Positions 25,319 through 34,761 of a stretch of DNA of 64,000 nucleotides are shown here, piece after piece. Below the pieces are notes generated by a model. That model was given only the letters and a program-made list of their open reading frames with translations. It had not been told where the DNA came from and made no database searches. Position 1 is the first letter of the stretch. Each line of letters opens with the position of its first letter. Source of the DNA: Palsa-883 sp035696165 (GTDB lineage Bacteria > Pseudomonadota > Alphaproteobacteria > Acetobacterales > Acetobacteraceae); NCBI GenBank assembly GCA_035696165.1, contig DASRQX010000153.1:1-64000 (forward strand). The letters run 5' to 3'. The position numbers and the translations under genes are program-made.

Positions 25319-28300
25319 ATGCCGACGCATGGAGGGTTCCAGGTCATCGGCGTCGCGATGAGGCTGTGTTGGTGGGCGAAACTCCCCCTCCCTCAAGGGG
25401 ACGGGGAGAATGTTACTGGCTGGCCCGGCTTCTCCCGATGGGAGCGGCGATTCTTCATTGCCATTACGACACTGTTGGTACTCCTGCTGCTGCCATGCCT
25501 CGCCCGCGCCGACAACGCCTCGCCGCCGCTCGACCAGGTGCAGCGCGCGGATGGTGTCCTGGTCGTGCCCGATCACTTCCTGCGCCGCTGGGACCCGTTG
25601 ACGGTGTTCTTCCCCGCCGACACCGGCCCCGCCCAGACCGGCCCCGAAGACCACCCGGAGCGCGTCGTTACCCTGTCCCCGACGCAGCCCGGCGCCTGGC
25701 GCTGGCTCGGTCCGCGCGTGCTCCAATTCCGCCCGACCGAGCCATGGACACCCCTCCGCCGTGTCACCATCGCCGCCGGCAACCGCGCGACAACGCTGGT
25801 GCCCCTGCTGCCCGAACCCGTGCAGACCGCGCCGCAGGACCAGCCCGAGGGGCTCGCCAATCTCGACACCATCAGCCTGACCTTTCAGGATCCGGTCGAT
25901 CCCGCCGCCCTGGCCCGCCTGCTGACCATCGAGTTGCGCCCGCTGCCGGGCGTCGATGCCGCCGGCGGCCAGACGCTGACCCGCGAGGATTTCGACCTCC
26001 GCCCGCTGGAACGCGCGGGTCGCGCCGACAAGCAGACCTACCTGGTCATGCTGCACCAGAGGTTGCCGGACCAGCGGCTGGTGATCATCCGGCTGCGCCT
26101 GTCCGACGAGCCCGGGCTGGACGACCCGATCTTCGAACTTCGGCTGAGCACCGCCACGCCGTTCACGCTGTCCGACCTGGATTGCGGTGACGGTTATTCG
26201 TCGCGCACCACCGACGGCCTGACGCTGTGCACGCCCAGCAGCAATCCGGACGATTCCGGCGCCGGCGTGCGGCGCCGCTCCATCGTGCTGAAGTTTTCCG
26301 CGGCGCCGCAACCACTGGATATCCTCCAGGCGCGCAACGCCCTGCGCATTGCCCCGCCGGTCGACGACCTTCATGTTGCCCCAGGTGGCGCGGATGACGG
26401 CCAGACGTTGCGGATCAACGGCAGCTTCGCCGCCGAGACCGAGTACACGCTGCGTGTCGCGCCCGGCAGCCTGACCGACCGGCGAGGTCGCACGCTGACC
26501 GGTGCCGCGCACGCGCTGCGCTTTGCCTTCCATCCGGTACCGCCGCGGCTGGTATGGGACACCTCGCAAGGCATCGCGGAGCAGCTTGGCCCGCAGATGG
26601 TGCCGGTGCGAGGCCACGGCTACGACCATGCCGATGTGCGCATCCATCGCATCGACCCGCTGGACCGCGACTTCTGGCCGTTCCCGCCGGCCGGATTGGA
26701 CACCGCTGACGCGGCCGCGCCGCCGCTGTCCGGCAACGAGCCCGGCACCTGGACCGATCCGGGTTCGATCCGGGCCAGGGACATCGCCGCGCGGATCAAG
26801 GCGCTTGGGTCGCCATCGGTGTCCGAACTGCTGGCCCTGCCGCAAGCCGCCGGCGGCGCGGACGCCAAATTCGGCCTCGATCTGCAGCCGTTGCTGGCGC
26901 GGATCGCCGGGCCGCGGCAGGCCGGCACTTATCTGGTGGGGCTGCTCCCGTTGCAGGGCAACGAGCGCCACTGGATCCGCCTTCAGGTCACCGATCTTTC
27001 ACTCACCGCGGTGGAGGAACCCGGGCGCGTCCGCTTCGCGGTGACCTGGTTGGCCACTGCGCGTCCCGTTCCCGGGGCGCAAATTCGCATCGAGGGCCTG
27101 GCGGACAAAGAATACCGCGTGCTCGCGGAGGGGAGTACAGACGCCGACGGCGCCTTCACCTACACCCCGCGTGAAGGCGGGCAGGCGGCGCCGCAGCGCA
27201 TCGTGGTGCAGAAGGCAACCGACACCCTGGTGTTGCAGACCGCGCCGGGGCCGCAACAATACGCCAACGGCAACTGGACGCAGCCACGCGGCTCCTGGCT
27301 CGCGTGGCCGTTCACCAAGACCGCGATCAGCGCGCGGGCCGAAAAACCGCGCATCCTATGCCATGTGTTCACCGAGCGTCCGATCTACCGCCCGGAGGAG
27401 GCGGTGGAAATCCGCGGCTTCGTCCGCCGCTACCTGCATGGCACGCTGGCCGATATCGATGGTACAGGCGCCGGGGGCAAGGGCACGCTGCTGGTGCAGG
27501 GGCCGGACAAGCAGGAATGGCGCTATCCGGTGACGCTGGACGACACCAGCGGCTTCTACCTGCATTTCGATGCCAAGACCGAGGCGACCGGCGACTACAC
27601 GGTATCGTTCCGGCCAGAGAAGGAAGCCGATTGCGACAGCGCCGGGTTCAAGAAGGAAGCCTACCGGCTGCCGACCTTCGAGGTGTTGCTGAACAATCCA
27701 CCGCGCGTGCCGCTTGACGCGCCGTTCCAGGTGGGGCTGCTGGCGCGCTACTACGCCGGCGGCGTGGTGACCGACCGGCCGATCAAGTGGCGCGTCACGC
27801 AGTTTCCCTACACCTGGTCCCCGCCTGGCCGCGAGGGCTTTCTTTTTTCCTCCGACGCGCGGTTCTCCGGCGAGCAGGCGTTTCGTTCCACGCCCGTCAT
27901 GGAGAGCGACGGCAAGACGGATGCGGGCGGGGCGGCGCAACTAACGCTCGATCCGACGCTGGAGCCGACCGCTCAGCCGCGCACCTACGTCGTTGAAGCG
28001 ACGGTCACCGGCGACGACGGCCAGCAGATCCGCAACGTCGCGCATGTGCCGGCGCTGCCGCCCTTCGTGCTGGGCGTGAAGATGCCGCGCTATCTGGCGC
28101 AGCCCGGCGCCATCGCCGCCGACCTGCTGGCGCTGGATGCGGAAGGGAAACCTCGCGCCGGTCTCGACATGACCGTACGGCTGATCAAGCGCGACTGGAA
28201 CTCCGTGCTGCAGGCAAGCGACTTCACCCAGGGCACCGCGAAATACGTCACCCAGGAGATCGACCGCACGCTGGAGGAACGCCGCGTCACCAGCACCGAC

Positions 28301-31216
28301 GTGGCGCAGACGCTGAATTTCAACACCACCGAGGCGGGCATCTACGTCGTGGAGGTGACCGCGTCGGACCGGCTGGGCCGGCGGCAGACGCTTCGGGTGG
28401 ATTGCTTCATGGCGGGCGACACGCCGGTGACATGGTCGCGCCCGCCGGCGAAGACCGTAACGCTGAACACCGACAAGGACGACTACGCGCCGGGCGAGAA
28501 CGCCACCCTGCTGATCGAAAGCCCGTTCCAGGCGGCGCGCGCCCTGGTGGTGACGGAGCAGCCGGGGGGAACCTTCGACTACGCCTGGGTGGACGTGGCG
28601 AACGGCGTTGGCCGCTACACGCTAGCGGTGCGCAAGGATCAGATGCCGCGTATGCCCGTGCATGTGCTGCTGATGCGCGGTCGGCTGGCGGGGCCGTCGC
28701 CCTCGGCCACGGCGCCGTTCGATCAGGGCAAGCCGACGACGCTCGCCGCTACCGTGTGGATCAAGGTGCGGCAGGTGCAGAACCGGGTGACCGTCGCGTT
28801 CGAGGCGCCCGCCGCCGCGCGCCCCGCGCAAACCGTCGAGGTGGCGCTGCGCCTGTCGGACGAGGGGGGAAAACCGCTCGCCGGTGAGGCAACGTTCTGG
28901 ATGGTGGACCAGGCCGTGCTGGCGCTGGCCAAGGAGGCGCCGCTCGATCCGCTGCCGAAATTCATCGTCGAGCGGCCGTCCCGCATGGTTGCGCGTGACA
29001 CTCGCAACATGGCGTTCGGGATCATTCCGTTGCAGGAGAATCCTGGCGGCGGCGAGGGCAATGAGAACCCCGGCATCGAGAACATCTCGGTCCGGCGCAA
29101 TTTCACCCCCGTGCCGATCTACCTGCCGCACGTGAAAGTCGGCCCGGACGGAGTGGCGCACATCCAGGTGAAGCTGCCCGACACACTGACCGTGTTCATG
29201 CTGCGCGCCGAGGTCACCAGCGGGCCAGATCGATTTGGTTTCGCCACCGGGCAGATGCGGGTGCGTCAGCCGATCGTTGCGCAGCCGGTGCTGCCGCGCT
29301 TCCTGCGGCCGGGGGATACGTTCGACGCCGAAGTGCTCGGGCGCGTGGTCGAAGGCCCAGGCGGCGCCGGCACCGCGGTGCTCAGCGTCGATGGGCTGAC
29401 CGCGACCGGTGGGACAGAGGAAAAATTCGTCTGGAATGGCGGGGCGCCGGCGAAGGCGAGCTTTCCGGTGAGCGTGCCGCAACCGGCGCCGGGGCACGGA
29501 TCCGCGACAATCCGCTTCCTGGTCCGTCGCGACTCCGATCAGGTGGGTGATGGGGTCGAAATCGCGCTGCCGATCCATCCCGACCGGCCGCCGGTGCATG
29601 AACGGCGCCTGGTGGAGGTCGCGCCGGGTGCCTCCGCCGACCTCCCCGCCCCACCGGGCGAGGTGCGCGCGGGGTCCTATGCCGGGTCGTTGGCGATCGC
29701 GACCGATCCGGCACTGGCACGTTCGCTGGGTGCGCTGGACTACCTGCTGACCTATCCGTTCGGCTGCACCGAGCAACGGATCGCATTGGCCTCCGCGGAA
29801 CTGGCGCTACTGCCGTTCGCACCCATCGCCGGGGCGGAGCGGTTGCAGCAGCGGGTTGGCGTCGATGCGGCCGCGGCGCTGCGTGCGATCGCCCAGGCGG
29901 TGGATGAGAACGGACTGGTCGGGTTCTGGCCGCACACGCGCGGCCTGGTGACGCTGACGGCGTGGTCGTACGAGCTGATGATCCGGGTGCAGGCGGCGCA
30001 TCTTCCCGTCGACGCGGCGCTGCGTGATCGGCTGGCGGTCGTGCTGAATCAGTCGCTGCGGTCGGACTTTCCCCATTTGCTGACCGACTCGGCGCTACTG
30101 GAGCGTGCTACGGCGCTGTACGCGTTGGCAGCGGGGGGAAAACTGGACGCCGCCTATGCCAGCGAGTTGGCGCGCACCGCGGGTGCGTTGAATACCAGCG
30201 GCCTGGCGATGGTGGTCTCGGCGATCGCGGCAACGCCGAACGCCGATCGCGCGCTGGTGGCCGGGTTGCTGGAGACGTTGTGGAGCAGGGTGCATGTGCT
30301 GGCGCGCAACGGTGCGCCGGCCTACGCCGGGCTGGCGGACTATGACGCCGACCCGTTGGTACTGCCGTCGGAGACGCGGGGTCTTGCCGAGGTGACGCGC
30401 GCCGTGGCGCTGGCCACTCCGGAGGAACCAAGGCTGGCGCTGCTGCGCGGCGGCCTGGTGGACCTGGGTGGCCCGGACGGCTGGGGCAGCACCAACGCCG
30501 ACGCCGCGGCGTTGCGCGCGCTGGCTGCGAGTTGGGATGTCCCGGCGTTGGGTGGTTCCGGGGCGGATGTGCCGGTGACGGTTGCGCTGCCGGATGGGTC
30601 GCAGCAGGCGACGCTGAGCCATGCGGTGCCGATGGCACGTTGGACCTCGGCGCAGCCGGGGCCAATGCGGGTGGCGAATGGCGGCGCGCGGCCTGTGCTG
30701 GCGTTGCAGCAGGCGGCGTATGTGCCGACGGCGCCGGGCTGGCAGGCAACTTCAGTGCAGCACGGCTTCGTCCTGACGCGCGCGCTGCTGCGCGTACCAG
30801 GCGGCAGTGCGCCGATGGTGGCGTTGGCACCGGGCCCGGACGGCACGCTGCACCTGGCGAGCGGCGACGTCGTCGAAGAAACCGCGGAGCTGGTCAATCC
30901 CGAGGCACACACGATGGTGGCCGTGGCGCTGCCGATCGCGGCCGGGCTGGAGCCGCTGAACCCGAACCTCGCGACCGCGCCGGCCGAGGCCGCCCCCTCC
31001 GCCGGGCCGACACTGGCGCCGACCTACACCGCGTTCGGGGATGACTCGGTGCTGTATGTGTATGAGTCGCTGCCCGCCGGGACGTACCAGTTCCGGTTTC
31101 GTGCCCGCGCCGGAACGGTGGGGAGTTTCACCGAACCGCCGGCGACGGCGGAGATGATGTACCGGCAGGGGGTCGACGGGGCGAGCGCCGGATCGCGGCT
31201 GGTGATCGCACCGTGA
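25319..31216 (+). CDS. Alpha-2-macroglobulin family protein (bacterial, thioester type)
   Basis: About 1,965 residues from ATG 25319. Bacterial A2M proteins are large envelope protease traps; E. coli YfhM is the best-known relative and is paired with PBP1C. A hydrophobic signal (FFIAITTLLVLLLLPCLARA) precedes the mature protein. MG-type beta domains follow, including PRILCHVFTERPIYRPEEAVEIRG, the classic RPIYRPGE-like motif. The reactive thioester is YPFGCTEQRIALA near residue 1483 (CxEQ present), so covalent trapping should be possible. LLPCLA is not a convincing lipobox, so it is probably a soluble periplasmic protein. The start is uncertain: 25319 has AGGAGA upstream, but a hairpin repeat lies between it and the signal peptide, and ATG 25358 is also possible. 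The next gene overlaps or follows immediately. Confidence 0.9.
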   Translation: MPTHGGFQVIGVAMRLCWWAKLPLPQGDGENVTGWPGFSRWERRFFIAITTLLVLLLLPCLARADNASPPLDQVQRADGVLVVPDHFLRRWDPLTVFFPADTGPAQTGPEDHPERVVTLSPTQPGAWRWLGPRVLQFRPTEPWTPLRRVTIAAGNRATTLVPLLPEPVQTAPQDQPEGLANLDTISLTFQDPVDPAALARLLTIELRPLPGVDAAGGQTLTREDFDLRPLERAGRADKQTYLVMLHQRLPDQRLVIIRLRLSDEPGLDDPIFELRLSTATPFTLSDLDCGDGYSSRTTDGLTLCTPSSNPDDSGAGVRRRSIVLKFSAAPQPLDILQARNALRIAPPVDDLHVAPGGADDGQTLRINGSFAAETEYTLRVAPGSLTDRRGRTLTGAAHALRFAFHPVPPRLVWDTSQGIAEQLGPQMVPVRGHGYDHADVRIHRIDPLDRDFWPFPPAGLDTADAAAPPLSGNEPGTWTDPGSIRARDIAARIKALGSPSVSELLALPQAAGGADAKFGLDLQPLLARIAGPRQAGTYLVGLLPLQGNERHWIRLQVTDLSLTAVEEPGRVRFAVTWLATARPVPGAQIRIEGLADKEYRVLAEGSTDADGAFTYTPREGGQAAPQRIVVQKATDTLVLQTAPGPQQYANGNWTQPRGSWLAWPFTKTAISARAEKPRILCHVFTERPIYRPEEAVEIRGFVRRYLHGTLADIDGTGAGGKGTLLVQGPDKQEWRYPVTLDDTSGFYLHFDAKTEATGDYTVSFRPEKEADCDSAGFKKEAYRLPTFEVLLNNPPRVPLDAPFQVGLLARYYAGGVVTDRPIKWRVTQFPYTWSPPGREGFLFSSDARFSGEQAFRSTPVMESDGKTDAGGAAQLTLDPTLEPTAQPRTYVVEATVTGDDGQQIRNVAHVPALPPFVLGVKMPRYLAQPGAIAADLLALDAEGKPRAGLDMTVRLIKRDWNSVLQASDFTQGTAKYVTQEIDRTLEERRVTSTDVAQTLNFNTTEAGIYVVEVTASDRLGRRQTLRVDCFMAGDTPVTWSRPPAKTVTLNTDKDDYAPGENATLLIESPFQAARALVVTEQPGGTFDYAWVDVANGVGRYTLAVRKDQMPRMPVHVLLMRGRLAGPSPSATAPFDQGKPTTLAATVWIKVRQVQNRVTVAFEAPAAARPAQTVEVALRLSDEGGKPLAGEATFWMVDQAVLALAKEAPLDPLPKFIVERPSRMVARDTRNMAFGIIPLQENPGGGEGNENPGIENISVRRNFTPVPIYLPHVKVGPDGVAHIQVKLPDTLTVFMLRAEVTSGPDRFGFATGQMRVRQPIVAQPVLPRFLRPGDTFDAEVLGRVVEGPGGAGTAVLSVDGLTATGGTEEKFVWNGGAPAKASFPVSVPQPAPGHGSATIRFLVRRDSDQVGDGVEIALPIHPDRPPVHERRLVEVAPGASADLPAPPGEVRAGSYAGSLAIATDPALARSLGALDYLLTYPFGCTEQRIALASAELALLPFAPIAGAERLQQRVGVDAAAALRAIAQAVDENGLVGFWPHTRGLVTLTAWSYELMIRVQAAHLPVDAALRDRLAVVLNQSLRSDFPHLLTDSALLERATALYALAAGGKLDAAYASELARTAGALNTSGLAMVVSAIAATPNADRALVAGLLETLWSRVHVLARNGAPAYAGLADYDADPLVLPSETRGLAEVTRAVALATPEEPRLALLRGGLVDLGGPDGWGSTNADAAALRALAASWDVPALGGSGADVPVTVALPDGSQQATLSHAVPMARWTSAQPGPMRVANGGARPVLALQQAAYVPTAPGWQATSVQHGFVLTRALLRVPGGSAPMVALAPGPDGTLHLASGDVVEETAELVNPEAHTMVAVALPIAAGLEPLNPNLATAPAEAAPSAGPTLAPTYTAFGDDSVLYVYESLPAGTYQFRFRARAGTVGSFTEPPATAEMMYRQGVDGASAGSRLVIAP
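25382..25408. repeat. GC-rich hairpin inside the 5' coding region of the A2M gene
   Basis: CTCCCCCTCCCTCAAGGGGACGGGGAG-like hairpin with CTCCCC and GGGGAG ends, positions 25382-25408. It resembles repeats usually found between genes. Read in frame it gives an atypical stretch (KLPLPQGDGENV) before the signal peptide, suggesting a palindromic element inserted at the gene start. Confidence 0.55.
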
Positions 31217-31251
31217 GGAGGCGGGGAGAGCGCTCTCCTGCTAGCTCCCAC

Positions 31252-31362
31252 CGTCATGCCGACCCCCGGGACAGGTGCCCGGAGGCAAGCTCCGGTTGGC
31301 ATCGACGACTTGCCGTCGTGCAGCAAGCCAAGTCGTGGATGCCGACCTTCGTCGGCATGACG
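31252..31362. repeat. Dispersed palindromic repeat, copy 2, overlapping the start of pbpC
   Basis: Termini CGTCATGCCGAC (31252-31263) and GTCGGCATGACG (31351-31362) are perfect inverted repeats, with the family core (TCGTGCAGCAAGCCAAGTCG, then TGGATGCC). The left arm carries an extra GC-rich insert containing CCCCCGGGACAGGTGCCCGG, as in copy 3. The ATG inside the right terminus (31357) is a candidate start codon for pbpC. Confidence 0.88.
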
Positions 31363-33588
31363 AGGGGGGCGCTGGCGACAGTCTTCGTGGTAAAATGGTG
31401 GATCGCTCTCGTCGCGATCACCCTCTTTCTCCCCTACCTTGCCGTAGTCTTCTCTCGCGCCCACTTCGAAATCCCCCCGCCGACACCGATCGTCTACGAT
31501 CGCCACGGCGCATTCCTCGCGCAACTCGGCGACGAACTTCCATCGCGCGGCGGCGGCCGCCTGACCGAGTATGGCTACTGGCCGGTCGATCAACCGCCGG
31601 CGCGCGTTGTCAGCGCCACCCTCGCGCTGGAGGACCATCGCTTCTGGTCCCACCCCGGCGTCGATCCGGGCGCGGTGCTGCGCGCCGCCTGGCAGGACTT
31701 GGCCGGGTTGCGCCGACGCTCCGGCGCTTCGACCATTGCCATGCAGGTGGCGCGCATGCAGCACCCGGAGCCGCGCACGCTCTGGGCAAAAGCAGTGGAG
31801 GCGGGCACCGCGCTGGCGCTAACCGCGCGCTACGGCCGCGCCGCCGTCCTTGGGCAGTATCTGCGGCTGGTGCCGTACGGCAACGCCAGCCACGGCATCG
31901 GCCACGCGGCGCGCTGGTACTTTGCAAAACCCGCCGCCGACCTGAGCTGGGCCGAAATCGCCTTGCTCTGCGCCGTGCCGCGGGCGCCGGCCGCCTACAA
32001 CCCGCTGCGCCCGGCCGGGCTGCACCGTGCCCGGGCCCGCGCCAACCGCATCCTTCTGGCACTGCGCGCACAGGACGTGATCACCGACGCGGAATACGCC
32101 GCCGCCGTGGCGCAGCTTGCCACGTTGCAGCCGGGGCCGGCGCCGCAACGACCGGCGGACGCGCTGCACCCCATCCTGCGGCTGCGCGATATGCTGGCGG
32201 AGGCACCCACGCCACCACATCCATCGGACGACCGGATCACCGCGTCGCTCGATCTGGATGTGCAACGCATGGTAGCAACGCTGCTGCGCGGAGAACTCGA
32301 GCGGTGGCGCGGCGCAGGCGCGCAACAGGCGGCGGCGATCGTCGTGCAGCGCGGCACGAATGCGGTGCTGGCAGCGGTTGGTTCCGAGAGCTACGCCGGC
32401 CAGCGCGGCGGGGCGATCGATTTCACCCGCGCGATCCGCTCACCGGGCAGCACGCTGAAGCCGTTCCTTTACGCCGCCGCGCTGCAACGCGGCCTGCTGC
32501 GTCCGGCGGACCTGCTGGAGGACGGGCCTGGGCGGTCCGGGGGGATCCGCAACGCGGACTCGCGCTACCTCGGGCCGCTGCCGCCGAGCCAGGCGCTGGC
32601 CAACTCGCGCAACGTTCCGGCGGTGGACGTGTTGCGCCGGCTGGGCATCGACGCGGGCTTCGATTTGTTTCGCGCGCTTGGGCTGCACGTGCTGGACGCC
32701 GCGCCGGACAGCCTGGGCCTGGCGATGGCAATCGGTGCCTTGCCGACCAGCCTCGATCGGCTCGCCGACGCCTACGCCGGGCTGGCGGATGACGGAATGC
32801 AGCGCGGGCTGCGGTGGTATCAGGGCCAGCCCGAGGCGCCCCCGCGCCGCGTGTTTTCCATCGCTGCGGCGCGCGAGGTGGGATTGTTCCTGTCCGATCC
32901 GCTGGCCCGGCTACCGAGTTTTGCCCGTTATGGCAGTACCGAGTACCCGTTCACGGTGGCGGTGAAGACCGGCACGTCGCAGGGTTATCGCGATGCCTGG
33001 ACGGTGGCGTGGTCGCAGCACTTCCTGGTGGGCGCCTGGGTTGGACGCAGCGACGCCGGCACCATGGCTGGGCTGGGGGGCACCGACAGCGCAGCGGAGC
33101 TGGTGCGGGCGATCCTGCTCGCGCTGCACCACGCTGTCTCCGGCGAGTTGAGCGACACCAACCTTGCGGTGCCGGAGGGATACGTGGCGGCGCCGGTCTG
33201 CGCGGGACCCGCCGAGACACCGCAGGATAGCTGTAGCCGCACCCTGCTGACATGGCTGCCAAGCGGCGCATCGGCGCGGGCGTCTGCGGTGACTCCCGGA
33301 ACGCTGCCGGCCAACACCGCGGTGCGGCTGTCGGTGGTGACGCCGGAAGCCGACAGCCGCGTCTGGCGCAATCCGGAGAGCCCGGCGGCTGCGAATCGTT
33401 TGATACTGCGGGCGAAGACATCGCCGCACGTGCCGCAGGTCGTGTGGTACGTGGACGGCGCACCGTTCGCGCTGACCGATCCGGACAATCCTGTGATGTG
33501 GCCTCTGAAGGTCGGCGAACATCGCTTTCAGATCGGCCTGCCGTTGCGGCCGGAGCGTTCTCGGTCGGCGCGATTGGTGGTGGAGTGA
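31357..33588 (+). CDS. pbpC: Penicillin-binding protein 1C (peptidoglycan glycosyltransferase/transpeptidase)
   Basis: About 743 residues. After an N-terminal membrane helix (WWIALVAITLFLPYLAVVF) comes a glycosyltransferase domain (family 51; catalytic Glu in ALEDHRFWSHPGVDP, then GASTIAMQVARM). A transpeptidase domain follows with SxxK in RSPGSTLKPFLY, SxN as LANSRNVP and KTG in AVKTGTSQGYRDAW. The C-terminal part (about 600-743) fits the PBP1C-specific domain. It follows the A2M gene, as in the enterobacterial yfhM-pbpC pair. The start is unclear: the frame is open back to a GTG at 31213 that overlaps the A2M stop, but codons 31252-31362 are a palindromic repeat; ATG 31357 or GTG 31387 are more likely. 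Confidence 0.93.
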   Translation: MTRGALATVFVVKWWIALVAITLFLPYLAVVFSRAHFEIPPPTPIVYDRHGAFLAQLGDELPSRGGGRLTEYGYWPVDQPPARVVSATLALEDHRFWSHPGVDPGAVLRAAWQDLAGLRRRSGASTIAMQVARMQHPEPRTLWAKAVEAGTALALTARYGRAAVLGQYLRLVPYGNASHGIGHAARWYFAKPAADLSWAEIALLCAVPRAPAAYNPLRPAGLHRARARANRILLALRAQDVITDAEYAAAVAQLATLQPGPAPQRPADALHPILRLRDMLAEAPTPPHPSDDRITASLDLDVQRMVATLLRGELERWRGAGAQQAAAIVVQRGTNAVLAAVGSESYAGQRGGAIDFTRAIRSPGSTLKPFLYAAALQRGLLRPADLLEDGPGRSGGIRNADSRYLGPLPPSQALANSRNVPAVDVLRRLGIDAGFDLFRALGLHVLDAAPDSLGLAMAIGALPTSLDRLADAYAGLADDGMQRGLRWYQGQPEAPPRRVFSIAAAREVGLFLSDPLARLPSFARYGSTEYPFTVAVKTGTSQGYRDAWTVAWSQHFLVGAWVGRSDAGTMAGLGGTDSAAELVRAILLALHHAVSGELSDTNLAVPEGYVAAPVCAGPAETPQDSCSRTLLTWLPSGASARASAVTPGTLPANTAVRLSVVTPEADSRVWRNPESPAAANRLILRAKTSPHVPQVVWYVDGAPFALTDPDNPVMWPLKVGEHRFQIGLPLRPERSRSARLVVE

Positions 33589-33626
33589 TGCCGGCGGCCG
33601 TAAAAATTGATTCACCGACAGTGCGC

Positions 33627-33739
33627 CCGTCATGCCGGCCCCCGGGTCAAGCGCCCGAGGAAGGCTCCGGCCGGTATCCATGACTTTCTTTGTTGCGACG
33701 AAGACAAGTCGTGGATACCGGCATGCGCCGGCATGACGG
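33627..33739. repeat. Dispersed palindromic repeat, copy 3
   Basis: Left end CCGTCATGCCGG at 33627-33638 and right end CCGGCATGACGG at 33728-33739. The core has GCCGGTATCCATGAC and GTCGTGGATACCGGC, and the left arm has the same extra CCCCCGGG-containing insert as copy 2. It fills most of the 237-bp gap between pbpC and the next transporter gene and may act as a terminator or boundary. Confidence 0.9.
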
Positions 33740-33825
33740 GGGGGAACCGCCGGTATGATGCTTGAAAACGGTGCACATCGCGGTGAATACTGCGCGGCGC
33801 CTGTCGAAACGAGGGGGGACAACCA

Positions 33826-34758
33826 ATGTCACACGTCATCGACCGCCGGACATTCATAACTGGGGCCGCGGTGGGTGGCGCGGTGCTGGCGGGACTGCGA
33901 CCCCGCTCCGTCGTGGCCGCTCCGCCGAGCTTCAAGACCGTCACCCCCGGCGTGCTGACCGTGGCAATCAACGGTGACATGCCGATGACCAGCGTCAAGG
34001 ACGGCGAGCTGATCGGTACCGATGGAGAAATGATCGTGATGATCGCGCAGAAGCTTGCCCTCGAGGCCAAGCCCGCGCTGATGGAATGGTCGGCCACGGT
34101 GGAAAGCGTGCGCACCGGGCGCACCGACATCATGCTCGGCAACATGGGCTGGACGCCGACGCGCGCGAAGGTGCTGTCAATCAGCGACGCGATCTACTTC
34201 GCCGGCACGTTCGCCACCATGAAGCACGATAATCCGCTCACCAAGATCACCATCGGCGACATGAAGGGGCACAGCATCGGAACCGTCACCGGATTCAGCA
34301 TCGTTCCGGAGATGAAGAAGGTGCCCGACACGACCGAGGTGAAGCTGTACGACACCAGCGATGCCTGTATCCGTGACGTGGTTGCCGGTCGGCTGGACTT
34401 TGCCGTGCTGGACCCGCCGACGGTGGACTACATGATCCTGCAGAACGCCGGCTGGGGGCTGAAGCAGATCCCGGTGGCGCACGACGATGCGTTCCCGCAA
34501 CTGACCAGCAAGCAGCACACCGTGATGGGCATGAACCAGGACAACCACGATCTGTTCGACGCGGTGAATGCCGGGGTGGCCTGGCTATGGAAGTCCAAGA
34601 CAAACGCGGCGCTGCTGGCGAAATACGGCGTCAGCAACGCCGACTACCTGGTGCCGCCGGAAAGCAACCCGCGCGTCGGCGTGGATCGCGATGCCAAGGG
34701 CGGCATTATCGGCCCGGGCGGTCATACGCCGAAGGACTACTCGGCGCTGTTTGCCTGA
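33826..34758 (+). CDS. Amino-acid-type ABC transporter substrate-binding protein
   Basis: A 310-residue periplasmic binding protein of the family 3 (polar amino acid/opine) type. The N-terminus IDRRTFITGAAVGGAVLAGL is a twin-arginine-type signal, so it is probably exported folded. Mature landmarks: VLTVAINGDMPMTSV, the bilobal core TDGEMIVMIAQKLAL and GRTDIMLGNMGWTPTRAKVLSIS, matching the usual 'D.i...m..T..R...v.FS' region. A GGGGGG sequence lies upstream of ATG 33826. It leads an operon with an ATPase and two permeases whose genes overlap or nearly abut, then an FAD amine oxidase that may process the substrate. Confidence 0.92.
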   Translation: MSHVIDRRTFITGAAVGGAVLAGLRPRSVVAAPPSFKTVTPGVLTVAINGDMPMTSVKDGELIGTDGEMIVMIAQKLALEAKPALMEWSATVESVRTGRTDIMLGNMGWTPTRAKVLSISDAIYFAGTFATMKHDNPLTKITIGDMKGHSIGTVTGFSIVPEMKKVPDTTEVKLYDTSDACIRDVVAGRLDFAVLDPPTVDYMILQNAGWGLKQIPVAHDDAFPQLTSKQHTVMGMNQDNHDLFDAVNAGVAWLWKSKTNAALLAKYGVSNADYLVPPESNPRVGVDRDAKGGIIGPGGHTPKDYSALFA

Positions 34759-34761
34759 GCA

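Noticed and set aside
25440..25520. Lipoprotein signal on the A2M protein, as in E. coli YfhM
   Set aside because: The only candidate Cys is in LLPCLA, with Pro at -1, which does not fit a lipobox; a type I signal is more likely.
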